Shown here: piece after piece, positions 17,793 to 26,029 of the stretch
Position numbering within the stretch: the stretch's first letter is position 1
Layout: each line of letters opens with the position of its first letter
Source: DAHUYF01 sp035553515
GTDB taxonomy: Bacteria; Pseudomonadota; Alphaproteobacteria; ATCC43930; CGMCC-115725
NCBI GenBank assembly: GCA_035553515.1
Contig: DATNDG010000127.1
Span: 1 to 40,345 of the forward strand
Direction: 5' to 3'
DNA: 40,345 nucleotides
Position numbers and translations under genes: made by a program
The notes under the pieces: model-generated
Told to the model about the DNA's origin: nothing
The model's database searches: none
Seen by the model: only the letters and a program-made list of their open reading frames with translations

Positions 17793-18632
17793 TCATACCA
17801 CAAACAGCAGCAGCGCCAGCGCGACCAGGCCGGCGGCCCAGCAGTAATAGGCGAAGGGGTCGAGCGCCTCGAAATCGTGGCGGCGGAAATAGCGCATCAG
17901 GAAGGCAGTGCTGAGCCAGGCGGTGACACCGGCGACGACGCCGGCCATCCAGACCGCCGGGCCGAAGACCGCGGCGACGCCGGGCTGAAAGAGATGCGGC
18001 ACTTCGAGCACCGCGGCGCCGAAGATGATCGGCGTGGCGATGAGGAAGGAGAAATGCGCCGCCTCGCGGTGCTGGAAGCCGATGAGGAGCCCGCCCACCA
18101 TGGTAGCGCCGGAGCGCGAGATGCCGGGGATGAGCGCGGTGCTCTGCCAGAGGCCGATGAGGAGCGCCTGCCGCCAGCTCATTTCTCCGAGGAGCTTGGT
18201 ACCGCCCTGGCGGCGCAGGCGCTCGGCGGCGAAGAGCAGTCCGCCGTTGACCATGAGGAAGAACGCAGCGACGGCGGGCGAGCCGAAGAGGTTGCGGAAG
18301 AACTTCTCGAAGAGGAAGCCGAGGATCACCGCGGGAATGGTCGCGAGGATGATGAGCCAGAGCAGGCGCCATTGCGCCTTCCGCTCTGCCACCGGTCCCT
18401 GGCCGAAGAAGGCGAGCGCCAGTCCGACCCAGTCGCGCCAGAAATAGAGCAGCAGCGCCGTCGCCGTGCCGAGATGGAGCACGACCAGGAAAGGCAGGAA
18501 GGCGGGGCTGTGCTGGTCGATCGTCCAGCCGAAGAGCTTCGGCAGGATCACCGCATGGCCGAGGCTGCTCACGGGAAAGAGCTCGGTCACACCCTGCAGG
18601 ACGGCGATCACCAGGGCTTGCAGCGTTGTCAT
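17793..18632 (-). CDS. uppP: Undecaprenyl-diphosphatase UppP (BacA)
   Basis: Integral membrane phosphatase (279 aa) that regenerates undecaprenyl phosphate, the lipid carrier for peptidoglycan and surface glycans, and can confer bacitracin resistance. Seen: QGVTELFPVSSLGH at residues 13-26 (Glu17 and His26 are catalytic-region residues), PGISRSG at 169-175 with Arg173, and eight or so hydrophobic helices. ATG 18632 overlaps the prmA stop (ATGA), so it is translationally coupled to prmA. Confidence 0.96.
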   Translation of the reverse strand: MTTLQALVIAVLQGVTELFPVSSLGHAVILPKLFGWTIDQHSPAFLPFLVVLHLGTATALLLYFWRDWVGLALAFFGQGPVAERKAQWRLLWLIILATIPAVILGFLFEKFFRNLFGSPAVAAFFLMVNGGLLFAAERLRRQGGTKLLGEMSWRQALLIGLWQSTALIPGISRSGATMVGGLLIGFQHREAAHFSFLIATPIIFGAAVLEVPHLFQPGVAAVFGPAVWMAGVVAGVTAWLSTAFLMRYFRRHDFEALDPFAYYCWAAGLVALALLLFVV

Positions 18633-19561
18633 TGATCCTCGCGTGGCGTGGTGGGTTCCGAACTATCGCGTGCCAGCACTAGCGTGTGCCAGTCCCCGAG
18701 GCGGATTCGCCGCAGCAGCCGGAGATGGCGCACCCGATGGGGTGCGAGCACGGCGCGCCCCTGCCGCGCGATCAGGCCCGAGAGCACGGCGATGCCGCCC
18801 GGCGCCAGAACACGCGCCAGGTCTCCGGCCATCGCCATCAGCGGCCGCGCCAGGATGTTGGCAAAGACGAGATTGAAGCGCGGCGTCGCACCAAGCCCGC
18901 GATAGCCTGGGGCGCGGCAAAGATCGATCAGCGCCGCGACGCCGTTCGCCGCTGCGTTGCGCGCCGCGACGCGCACCGACTCGGCGTCGATGTCGCGCGC
19001 CACTACCCTGCCGCGCCAGGTCTTGGCCGCGGCCATGGCGAGGATGCCGGTACCGGTGCCGACATCGAGAACCGCGCGGCGGCGCCCGCGCCGGGCCAGC
19101 GCGTCGAGAGCGATGAGGCAGCTGCGCGTCGTCGCATGCTCGCCGCTGCCGAAAGCGGTCGCAGCGTCGATGACCAGCGTGATCGCTCCTGCCGGGGGCG
19201 TTCCGCGCCAATGCGAGGCGTGGATGAAATAGCGCCCGGCGCGCAGCGGCGGAAAGCTCGCCTGGTTCTCGGCAAGCCAGTCGCGCGGCGCCAGCTTCTC
19301 GATGACGAGCTGCGGCGGCGCGCCGGCGCGCCCCGCCCAGGCAAGATCGAGGCTCGCCTCGATCGGGCCCCGCTCGGGCCGCACGACGGCGAAGCCTTCG
19401 ACGCGCCACGCGTCACCCGGCTCGGCCTCGAAGCTGCTCACCGCGTCGCATTGCGCTTCGAGCGCCGCGGCGAGGAGGGTGGCGCTTTCGACATCGCTCG
19501 CGGTCATCGACACGCGCCAGACCGTCGCGCCGGCATGATGCTGCCCGCTCAGATGCGGCAC
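18629..19561 (-). CDS. prmA: Ribosomal protein L11 methyltransferase PrmA
   Basis: SAM-dependent enzyme that trimethylates several amino groups of ribosomal protein L11. Seen: the N-terminal substrate domain (WRVSMTASDVESATLLAAAL), the motif TAFGSGEHATTRSCL, SAM motif I VLDVGTGTGILAMAAAK, and FANILARPL, all diagnostic. Length from GTG 19561 is 310 aa. The start is uncertain: GTG 19561 keeps the first beta strand, but AAGGAG sits directly against it; a CTG six bases further or ATG 19507 are alternatives. It begins 4 nt after the stop of the DUF2817 peptidase and overlaps uppP by 4 nt. Confidence 0.93.
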   Translation of the reverse strand: MPHLSGQHHAGATVWRVSMTASDVESATLLAAALEAQCDAVSSFEAEPGDAWRVEGFAVVRPERGPIEASLDLAWAGRAGAPPQLVIEKLAPRDWLAENQASFPPLRAGRYFIHASHWRGTPPAGAITLVIDAATAFGSGEHATTRSCLIALDALARRGRRRAVLDVGTGTGILAMAAAKTWRGRVVARDIDAESVRVAARNAAANGVAALIDLCRAPGYRGLGATPRFNLVFANILARPLMAMAGDLARVLAPGGIAVLSGLIARQGRAVLAPHRVRHLRLLRRIRLGDWHTLVLARDSSEPTTPREDQ

Positions 19562-19565
19562 TCCT

Positions 19566-20651
19566 TCATCCGCGGAGCCCGCTGAGCGCGCGGCGCTGTG
19601 CATCCATCGCCTGCGCGAACACCATCTCCTTCCAATCATCGGCATCGCCGTAGAAGGCGGCGCGGATCTGCACCTTGATGGCCCGGCCCTGAGGACTGTC
19701 GAGGCTGCCGTGATGGTGCAGCCAGTTGTCGGCGCGCACCGCATCGATCGATTCGTCGAGCGGGCGCACGCCGTATTCGAGCGCCATGCCGGTGACTTCG
19801 GCGCCGGGCAGCGCGCGCTCGAGGCCGGTCAGCAGGTCGCCCACCACATCCGACGACGTCGAGGTGCCGAGCGAGGTCGACGTGATGGCGTCGCCATACC
19901 ACGCGCGCGCCCGGGCGAGCCCCGCGCTCGCCGGCGGATGAATGACGATCTTCTCGCCATGGCCGTAGGGGCCGAGGCCGGTGTGATAGTCGATGACAGC
20001 GAGCCGGCGGGCGCGCGAAAGCTGCTCGCGCGCGATGCGCTCGAGCGTGCGGCGCGCTTCGGTCGGGCCGGCGCCGCCATAGAAGAGGCCGTCGGGATGC
20101 GTGTACTGGCCGCCGGTGATCGCCCGCTGCAGCAAAGCCGCGCCATGCCGCCGGCCATACTCTTCTAGCGCCGCCCGCGTCCGCCGCTGCGCCTCCATGC
20201 TCCATTCGGTCGGAGCCAGCGCCTCGGCCAGCTCGACATAGCCGTCGTTGCTGGGCAGCGGCTGCGCATGGTCGAGGAAATTGCGGTTGAGGTCGACATT
20301 CTCCTCGGTCACACGCCGAAGCCAGGCAAAGCCATAGGGATTGACGGCGTGAATGGCGAGGAGCGCCGTATCGGGCGGCAGCTCGCCGGCGATGCCTGCG
20401 CGGAAGCTGCCGGTCTGCACGCCGGCGCCGCAGAAGCCCTCGACGCCGTGCGTTGCCGAGACGGTGACCAGCACGCGCGTTGCCTCCTTGGGCCCGAGCC
20501 AGGCGATGTCGGTGGCGATCGTCTCGCCGCCCGGACCTTTCACCCGCTCATGCGCGTAGCTCGCGAGCCGCGCGCCGGCGGCGCGCGCCGCCTCGGCGAA
20601 TTTACCCCGCGCCTCGGCATAGTCGCGCGCGAAAGACGCGGCGGCGCTCAC
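19566..20651 (-). CDS. DUF2817 family M14-like carboxypeptidase/deacylase
   Basis: A 361-residue protein of the DUF2817 group in the zinc carboxypeptidase (M14) clan. Seen: SATHGVEGFCG with zinc ligands His68 and Glu71, NPYGFAWLRR, NVDLNRNF with Arg123, IDYHTGLGPYG with zinc ligand His223, and ALEYG with the likely general base Glu292. No signal peptide is visible, so it is probably cytoplasmic. The substrate is unknown; M14 relatives cleave C-terminal residues or deacylate amino acids. GTG 20651 overlaps the helicase stop (GTGA), and prmA begins 4 nt after its stop. It therefore sits inside a coupled operon. Confidence 0.88.
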   Translation of the reverse strand: MSAAASFARDYAEARGKFAEAARAAGARLASYAHERVKGPGGETIATDIAWLGPKEATRVLVTVSATHGVEGFCGAGVQTGSFRAGIAGELPPDTALLAIHAVNPYGFAWLRRVTEENVDLNRNFLDHAQPLPSNDGYVELAEALAPTEWSMEAQRRTRAALEEYGRRHGAALLQRAITGGQYTHPDGLFYGGAGPTEARRTLERIAREQLSRARRLAVIDYHTGLGPYGHGEKIVIHPPASAGLARARAWYGDAITSTSLGTSTSSDVVGDLLTGLERALPGAEVTGMALEYGVRPLDESIDAVRADNWLHHHGSLDSPQGRAIKVQIRAAFYGDADDWKEMVFAQAMDAQRRALSGLRG

Positions 20652-22906
20652 GTCGCCTTCTCCACGAAAGCGTCCATCACCATTTTGTCGCCGGCCTTGT
20701 CGAAACGGATCGAAAGCTTGTTGTCCTCGACCGCGCGCACGATGCCATAGCCGAATTTCTGGTGGAAGACTCGATCGCCGGCCGCGAAACCACCCATCCG
20801 TCGGAGCTCGCGTCCGGCGGGCGGCCCCGGCCTGCCCTCGATCAGCGGCGCGCGGCGACCGAGCGGACCCAATCGCGTCGCATCGGGCCGCGGCGCGAAG
20901 CGCTGGCCGGGCGACCAGTCCTCGCCGCCTAGGGCGGCGGCGCGGGGATAGAGCCCGGGATCGGCCACCACCTCCAGATGCTCGGTCGGCAGCTCCGCAA
21001 TGAAGCGCGACGGCAGCGTCGGCTGCCATTGACCGTAGAGACGGCGATTCGCCGCGTAGCAGACATAAGCGCGACGCCGCGCGCGAGTCAGGCCGACATA
21101 GGCGAGCCGCCGTTCCTCCTCGAGCCCGGCCCGGCCGGTCTCCTCCATGGCGCGCTGATTGGGGAAGAGGCCTTCCTCCCAGCCCGGCAGGAAGACCGTG
21201 TCGAATTCGAGCCCTTTGGCGCCGTGGAGGGTCATCATGCTGACCATGTCGCCGGATGCTGCGGCAGTGTTCTCCATCACCAGGCTCACATGCTCGAGGA
21301 AGCCTGCGAGATTGTCGAACTCGGCCATCGCGGCGACCAGTTCCTTCAGATTGTCGAGCCGGCCAGGGGCCTCCGGCGATTTGTCCGCCTGCCACATCGC
21401 GGTGTAGCCGGATTCGTCGAGCACTTGCTTGGCAAGATCGGTGTGCAGCATGGTGCCGGCGAGCCCGCGCCAGCGGGCGAGCGCGGTCAGGAAATCGCGC
21501 AGCGCCCGGCGTGCCGCCGGTTTCAGCTCGTCGGTCTCGATGAGCCGCTCCGCCGCCGCGGTGAGCGGCAGGCGCTCCGCCCGGCCAAGCGCGTGCAGCG
21601 CCTGAAGCGTGACGTCGCCGATGCCGCGCCGCGGCACATTGATGATCCGCTCGAAGGCGAGATCGTCGGCCGGCTGATGGACGAGGCGGAGATAAGCCAG
21701 GGCGTCGCGGATCTCCTGCCGCTCGTAGAAGCGCGGACCGCCGATGACGCGATAAGGTAGGCCCAGGGTAATGAAGCGCTCTTCGAATTCGCGGGTCTGG
21801 AAGGAGGCACGCACCAGAATGGCGATCTCGGCCAGCCTCTCGCCGCGCCGCTGGCGTGCCTCGATCTCGTCGCCGACCCAGCGCGCCTCCTCCTCGGCGT
21901 CCCAGACGCCGCGCAGCACGATGCGCTCGCCCTCGTTGAGCTGAGTCCAGAGGGTCTTGCCGAGTCGCCCCTCGTTCTTGGCGATGAGCGCCGAGGCGGC
22001 GGCGAGGATGTGCGGCGTCGAGCGGTAGTTCTGCTCGAGCCGGATGATCTGCGCTCCGGGGAAGTCGCGCTCGAAGCGCAGGATGTTGCCGATCTCGGCG
22101 CCGCGCCAGGAATAGATCGACTGGTCGTCGTCGCCGACGCAGCAGAGATTGCGGTGCGCCTGCGCCAGCAGCCGCAGCCAGAGATACTGCGCGACATTGG
22201 TATCCTGGTATTCGTCGACCAGCATGTAGCGGAAGCGGTGCTGGTAATCGGCGAGGATGTCGGGCCGCGCCGCGAAGAGCGTCAGGTTGTGCAGCAGCAG
22301 GTCGCCGAAATCGGCGGCGTTGAGCGTGATGAGCCGCTCCTGATAAAGCCGGTAGAGCGTCAGGATGCGGCCGTCTGCGAGCTCCGCGCGATCGCCCTGC
22401 GGCACTTTGTCCGGGGTAAGCCCGCGATCCTTCCAGCGCTCGATGGCGCCCAGCAGCGTGCGCGCCGGCCAGCGCTTCTCGTCGATTCGCTCGGCCTGAG
22501 CGAGCTGCTTCACCAGGCGAATCTGGTCGTCGGTGTCGAGGATGGTGAAGTTGGGCTTGAGCCCGACCACTTCCGCGTGCCGACGCAGGAGCCGCGCCGC
22601 CACCGAATGGAAGGTGCCGAGCCAGAGCCCCTCGGCGCTCTGTCCGATCATCCGCTCGAGCCGCTCGCGCATCTCGAGCGCCGCCTTGTTGGTGAAGGTG
22701 ACCGCCAGGATCTGGCTCGGCCAGGCGCGGCTGGTGAAGAGGATGTGGGCAAGCCGCGTCGTCAGCACCCGCGTCTTGCCGGTCCCGGCGCCCGCCAGCA
22801 CGAGCACCGGCCCGTCCACCGCCTCGACCGCCCGGCGCTGCGCCTCGTTGAGCCCCTCGAGATAGGGCGTCGGCGGGGCGGCGGCGGGAAGAAGGGGTTC
22901 GACCAT
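20648..22906 (-). CDS. uvrD: ATP-dependent DNA helicase UvrD/PcrA
   Basis: Superfamily 1A 3'-5' helicase (752 aa) acting in nucleotide excision and mismatch repair and in displacing RecA or RNA polymerase. Seen: Q motif LNEAQRRAV, Walker A GAGTGKT at residues 39-45, VDEYQDTN, VGDDDQSIYSWRGA, LEQNYRST, TLHGAKGLEFDTVFLPGWEEG and VGLTRARRRAYV. The C-terminal module (FHQKFGYGIVRAVEDNKLSIRF) is the RNA-polymerase-binding tail of UvrD/PcrA. ATG 22906 has no ribosome site, and a TATATA box ends 7 nt before it, so it may be leaderless. UvrD and PcrA cannot be separated on sequence. It heads the operon that continues into the DUF2817 gene. Confidence 0.95.
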   Translation of the reverse strand: MVEPLLPAAAPPTPYLEGLNEAQRRAVEAVDGPVLVLAGAGTGKTRVLTTRLAHILFTSRAWPSQILAVTFTNKAALEMRERLERMIGQSAEGLWLGTFHSVAARLLRRHAEVVGLKPNFTILDTDDQIRLVKQLAQAERIDEKRWPARTLLGAIERWKDRGLTPDKVPQGDRAELADGRILTLYRLYQERLITLNAADFGDLLLHNLTLFAARPDILADYQHRFRYMLVDEYQDTNVAQYLWLRLLAQAHRNLCCVGDDDQSIYSWRGAEIGNILRFERDFPGAQIIRLEQNYRSTPHILAAASALIAKNEGRLGKTLWTQLNEGERIVLRGVWDAEEEARWVGDEIEARQRRGERLAEIAILVRASFQTREFEERFITLGLPYRVIGGPRFYERQEIRDALAYLRLVHQPADDLAFERIINVPRRGIGDVTLQALHALGRAERLPLTAAAERLIETDELKPAARRALRDFLTALARWRGLAGTMLHTDLAKQVLDESGYTAMWQADKSPEAPGRLDNLKELVAAMAEFDNLAGFLEHVSLVMENTAAASGDMVSMMTLHGAKGLEFDTVFLPGWEEGLFPNQRAMEETGRAGLEEERRLAYVGLTRARRRAYVCYAANRRLYGQWQPTLPSRFIAELPTEHLEVVADPGLYPRAAALGGEDWSPGQRFAPRPDATRLGPLGRRAPLIEGRPGPPAGRELRRMGGFAAGDRVFHQKFGYGIVRAVEDNKLSIRFDKAGDKMVMDAFVEKAT

Positions 22907-22913
22907 TGCCCGC

Positions 22914-22942
22914 TATATAGCATGCCGGGGTCGCTTCGGGAG
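22914..22942 (-). promoter_or_regulatory. TATATA -10 box directly before uvrD
   Basis: On the minus strand CTATATAG gives a -10 box TATATA at 22919-22914. Initiation 7-8 nt downstream would fall at or beside the A of the ATG (22906). The -35 position (22942-22937, CTCCCG) is not a good match. The likely outcome is a very short or absent leader. Confidence 0.45.
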
Positions 22943-23024
22943 GGCCGCGGCAGCGCTGCAACAGTGCCGCGATAACACCGCGCAGCCGTGCAAAACCCTG
23001 GAGAGTTCCACCGGGATTGGCCCT

Positions 23025-24308
23025 ATGATGCCGCCCGCAGTCATGCACGCCGCCATCCTCATCCTGGTTTTCGTCCTCACCTATCTCGGGATGGCCGCCG
23101 GGCGGCTACCCTGGCTGCAAGTCGATCGCACCGGCATCGCGCTGCTGGGGGTGATCGCGCTGCTCGCCACCGAGACGGTGACCCTCGACCAGCTTGGCGG
23201 CAGTATCGACACGCCGACCCTGGTTCTGCTCTTCGCGCTGATGATCATTTCGGCGCAGTTCCTTTCCTCGGGGCTTTTCGACCTCTGCGCCGACTGGATC
23301 GGGCGCCGCCCCGGCGGCCCCGCCTACCTGCTGGCGGTGACCGTCGCGGTCTGCGGCGGGCTGGGTGCGCTGCTGGCCAACGACATCGTAGTCTACCCGC
23401 TGGTGCCGCTGCTGATCGCGGTGGCGCGCGCGCGCAGCCTCGATCCACGTCCCTTCGTCATCGCGCTGGCCTGCGCCACCAATGCGGGCTCCGCCGCGAC
23501 GCTCATCGGCAACCCGCAGAACATCCTCATCGGCCAGGTCGGCAACCTTTCCTTCCACACCTTCCTGCTCGCCTGCCTGGTACCGGCGATCGTCGGCCTC
23601 GTCTGCGTCTTCGGCGTCCTCTGGCTGCTCTGGCACGACCGCATCGAGAGCACGGTGCTGGCAGTGACCCGCGATCTGCCCGAGGCGCCGGCGCATCCGC
23701 ATGACCGCAACCAGACGATCAAGGGCCTGGTCGCGATGGCGGCGCTGCTCATCCTGTTCACCACCTCTCTGCCGCGCGAGATCGGCGGCCTAGTGATCGC
23801 CGCGCTGTTGCTCGCCAACCGCAAATTCACCAGCCGCACCATGATCGCCGCCGTCGACTGGCCGCTGCTGCTGCTCTTCGTCTGCCTGTTCGCCATCACC
23901 GGCGCGCTTGCCAATACCGGGCTCCCCTGGACGGTGATCTCAGGATTGCAGAGCATCGGGCTGCTGCCGGACAATCTCACCGTGCTGACGCCGCTCACCC
24001 TGCTGATGAGCAACACCATCGGCAACGTGCCCTCGGTGATCCTGCTGCTGCAGATCTGGCCGAGCCCGCCGCAGGGCGCGCTCTACGCGCTGGCGCTGCT
24101 GTCGAGCCTCTCCGGCAACCTGCTGCTGGTCGGCTCCTTCACCAATCTCATCGTCATCGAGCGCGGCGCCGCCTTCGGCGTGCGCATCAGCTTCGCCGAA
24201 TATGCGCGCGCCGGCGTACCGATCACGCTCCTCTCGATGGGTTTCGCGGTGTTCTGGCTCGCCTGGATCGGCTGGCTGCCGCTCTGGCCGGGCGGGAGCG
24301 CCGGATGA
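23025..24308 (+). CDS. Anion permease (ArsB/NhaD/SLC13 superfamily)
   Basis: Inner-membrane transporter of 427 aa with ten or more hydrophobic helices. The diagnostic stretch NAGSAATLIGNPQNILIG (about residues 149-166) and its counterpart SGNLLLVGSFTNLIVIE in the second half are the paired re-entrant loops of the ion-transporter superfamily that includes ArsB, NhaD, CitM and SLC13. Likely cargo is an anion such as arsenite, citrate, dicarboxylate or sulfate; I cannot choose, and no ars genes are adjacent. ATG 23025 is used; ATGs at 23028 and 23043 are alternatives and none has a strong ribosome site. Its stop overlaps the GNAT start (ATGA). Confidence 0.87.
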   Translation: MMPPAVMHAAILILVFVLTYLGMAAGRLPWLQVDRTGIALLGVIALLATETVTLDQLGGSIDTPTLVLLFALMIISAQFLSSGLFDLCADWIGRRPGGPAYLLAVTVAVCGGLGALLANDIVVYPLVPLLIAVARARSLDPRPFVIALACATNAGSAATLIGNPQNILIGQVGNLSFHTFLLACLVPAIVGLVCVFGVLWLLWHDRIESTVLAVTRDLPEAPAHPHDRNQTIKGLVAMAALLILFTTSLPREIGGLVIAALLLANRKFTSRTMIAAVDWPLLLLFVCLFAITGALANTGLPWTVISGLQSIGLLPDNLTVLTPLTLLMSNTIGNVPSVILLLQIWPSPPQGALYALALLSSLSGNLLLVGSFTNLIVIERGAAFGVRISFAEYARAGVPITLLSMGFAVFWLAWIGWLPLWPGGSAG

Positions 24309-24808
24309 GCCCGATCGCGGTCCGCGCCGCGACCGCAGCCGATGTCGGCACGCTGCTGGGTTTCATCCGCGACCTCGCGCGCTTCGAGCGCATGCCGGAC
24401 GCGGTCTCCGCCAGCGAGGCGGATCTGCTGCGCGACGGTTTCGGCGCGGTCCCGCGCTTCGAGGCGCGGCTCGCGCTCCGCGACGGGGCGCCCTGCGGCT
24501 TCACCCTGTTCTTCACCAGCTATTCGACCTGGGAAGGGCGGCCGGGCCTTTATCTCGAGGACATCTATGTGGCCGAGCCCGCGCGGCGGCAGGGCGTCGG
24601 GCGCCGCCTCCTTGCCGATCTCGCGCAGCTCGCGATCGAGCGGGACTATCGCCGGCTCGATCTCTCAGTCCTCGACTGGAACCCGGCGCGCGGGTTTTAC
24701 GAGCGGATCGGCATCCGCCACCATGCCGGCTGGCTGCCTTACCGCGTCAGCGGCAGGGCGCTTCAGGAACTGGCGCAAGTTGAGGGAGGAGCCGCGCCGG
24801 GGAATTAG
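24305..24808 (+). CDS. GNAT N-acetyltransferase (spermidine acetyltransferase-like)
   Basis: A 167-residue GNAT-fold acetyltransferase. The core STWEGRPGLYLEDIYV followed by RRQGVGRRLL (acetyl-CoA pyrophosphate loop, residues 95-100) closely follows eukaryotic-type diamine/thialysine acetyltransferases (SSAT family). LDLSVLDWNPARGFYERIG completes the fold. An amine such as a polyamine or lysine analogue is therefore a reasonable substrate, but unproven. The start overlaps the permease stop by 4 nt, so the two are coupled; the next gene begins 22 nt after its stop. Confidence 0.9.
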   Translation: MSPIAVRAATAADVGTLLGFIRDLARFERMPDAVSASEADLLRDGFGAVPRFEARLALRDGAPCGFTLFFTSYSTWEGRPGLYLEDIYVAEPARRQGVGRRLLADLAQLAIERDYRRLDLSVLDWNPARGFYERIGIRHHAGWLPYRVSGRALQELAQVEGGAAPGN

Positions 24809-24830
24809 TCTGTGTTCAAGGGGGGAGCAC

Positions 24831-25880
24831 ATGAAGGCATGCAAGTTTTGCGGTCAGCCGATCTCCGACTTGGCACGAAAATGCCAGTTCTGCCATTCCT
24901 TCCAGGATGAGGCAGACGCACCCAAGAAATCATTCGACGTCGCCAATCTGGTCGTCAGCTTCGTCGGCAGCATGGTGACGATCGGCACGGTCGTGGCCGG
25001 GGTTCTGGGATATCTGGGCTTCAAGACGATCAGCGACCTGACTACGCGAGCACAACAGATTCAGGAACAGACGCTCGGACAGGCCAAAGAATACACCGCG
25101 CTCAAGGGCGAGCTCGAAAGTCTCCTCATCCGCGAGCAATACGATCGGTTTCAGACGCTTTTCGACAATCTCAACTTCGATGAGCTGCACCTGGCGGCCG
25201 GCATCGTCAAGGAGCTCGAGGACATCCGGACCGATGCCCAGACCTATGACAAGCTGCTCCCGGGCAGCAGCCTGCCCAAGCGGGTTGCCGGCGAGTTGCG
25301 TGAGATGAACGCGGTGCTCAGTGCGATCGACGCCTATCGCGACGGCCGCTTCGAGGAGATGACGAAGCTGGTGGACACCCTTCCCGACGAGAGCATCCAG
25401 AAGCATCGGGTGCTCGACATCGCCTACGGCAAGCTCGCCGACAAGGCCAAGGGCGAAAAGAGCGAGGCGCGGCGCAAGGATTTCATCGACAAGGAAATCG
25501 TCCAGGCCCGGCGCTACATGGAACTGGCGGCGCAATACAACAAGAAAGATGTTATCGCCCAGTTCAATTATGCGGCAGCGCTGCTCGACCGTCGCCAGCC
25601 GCAAGATCTGGCAGCGGCGCGGGACACGCTGGAGCAGCTCCGGAAGATCACCCCTTCCGACCCTCAGCTCTTTTATAATCTCGCTGTCTACTACGTGCTC
25701 AAAGGGGATCTCGCCGCCGCGCTGGCCGAACTCGAGACGGACAAGGCGTTGCACGGGCTCGATGCCGCCGAGGACAGAGATTTTTTTGCGACCGATCCCG
25801 ACTTCGAACCGCTCAGGGCACGGGCGAAGCTCGACCCAAAGATCAATATGCGACTGACGCGCCTCCTGCGCACCGAGTAG
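24831..25880 (+). CDS. Zinc-ribbon, single-TM, coiled-coil, TPR protein of unknown function
   Basis: A 349-residue protein I do not recognise as a named gene. Seen: a zinc ribbon with Cys4, Cys7, Cys18 and Cys21 (CKFCGQ ... CQFCHS), one hydrophobic helix at about 38-64 rich in Gly and Val, then a helix-rich, probably coiled-coil stretch at 65-110. Helical repeats to the end include TPR-like pairs near 225-300 (DLAAARDTLEQLRKITP, LFYNLAVYYVLKGDLAAALAEL). The zinc ribbon would face the cytoplasm if the long C-terminal part is outside, or the reverse. ATG 24831 follows GGGGGAG with 3-5 nt spacing. Codon choice looks less GC3-biased than in neighbours. It follows GNAT by 22 nt and may share its mRNA. 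A palindromic repeat lies downstream. Confidence 0.8.
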   Translation: MKACKFCGQPISDLARKCQFCHSFQDEADAPKKSFDVANLVVSFVGSMVTIGTVVAGVLGYLGFKTISDLTTRAQQIQEQTLGQAKEYTALKGELESLLIREQYDRFQTLFDNLNFDELHLAAGIVKELEDIRTDAQTYDKLLPGSSLPKRVAGELREMNAVLSAIDAYRDGRFEEMTKLVDTLPDESIQKHRVLDIAYGKLADKAKGEKSEARRKDFIDKEIVQARRYMELAAQYNKKDVIAQFNYAAALLDRRQPQDLAAARDTLEQLRKITPSDPQLFYNLAVYYVLKGDLAAALAELETDKALHGLDAAEDRDFFATDPDFEPLRARAKLDPKINMRLTRLLRTE

Positions 25881-25957
25881 GGCATGTCCTGCCGCGCAAG
25901 AGCGTCGACGAAATAGCCTGAGGCGAGGATTCGACTGCAGTTCCGCCCTGCGTCCTT

Positions 25958-26028
25958 CGACAAGCTCAGGATGAGGAACATTCTTTACGGGATAAGGAAA
26001 TTTGCCTCATCCTGAGCGGGCTTTGTCG
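25958..26028. repeat. Palindromic intergenic repeat (CTTCGACAAGCTCAGGATGAGG type)
   Basis: Arms CTCAGGATGAGG (25965-25976) and CCTCATCCTGAG (26005-26016) match perfectly over 12 bp. CGACAA and TTGTCG form an outer 6-bp stem with an asymmetric bulge. This sequence is a familiar dispersed palindrome in alphaproteobacterial genomes. It ends one base before the stop of the convergent diguanylate cyclase gene, so it could act as a bidirectional transcript end. Confidence 0.75.
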
Positions 26029-26029
26029 C

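Noticed and set aside
24831..25880. Zinc-ribbon/TPR gene as part of a defence system
   Set aside because: No nuclease, NTPase, reverse transcriptase or toxin partner is adjacent; the neighbours are a permease, an acetyltransferase and a diguanylate cyclase.
25958..26028. CRISPR or attachment site
   Set aside because: A single palindrome with one spacer-like loop; no repeated spaced units, no cas genes and no integrase anywhere in the window.
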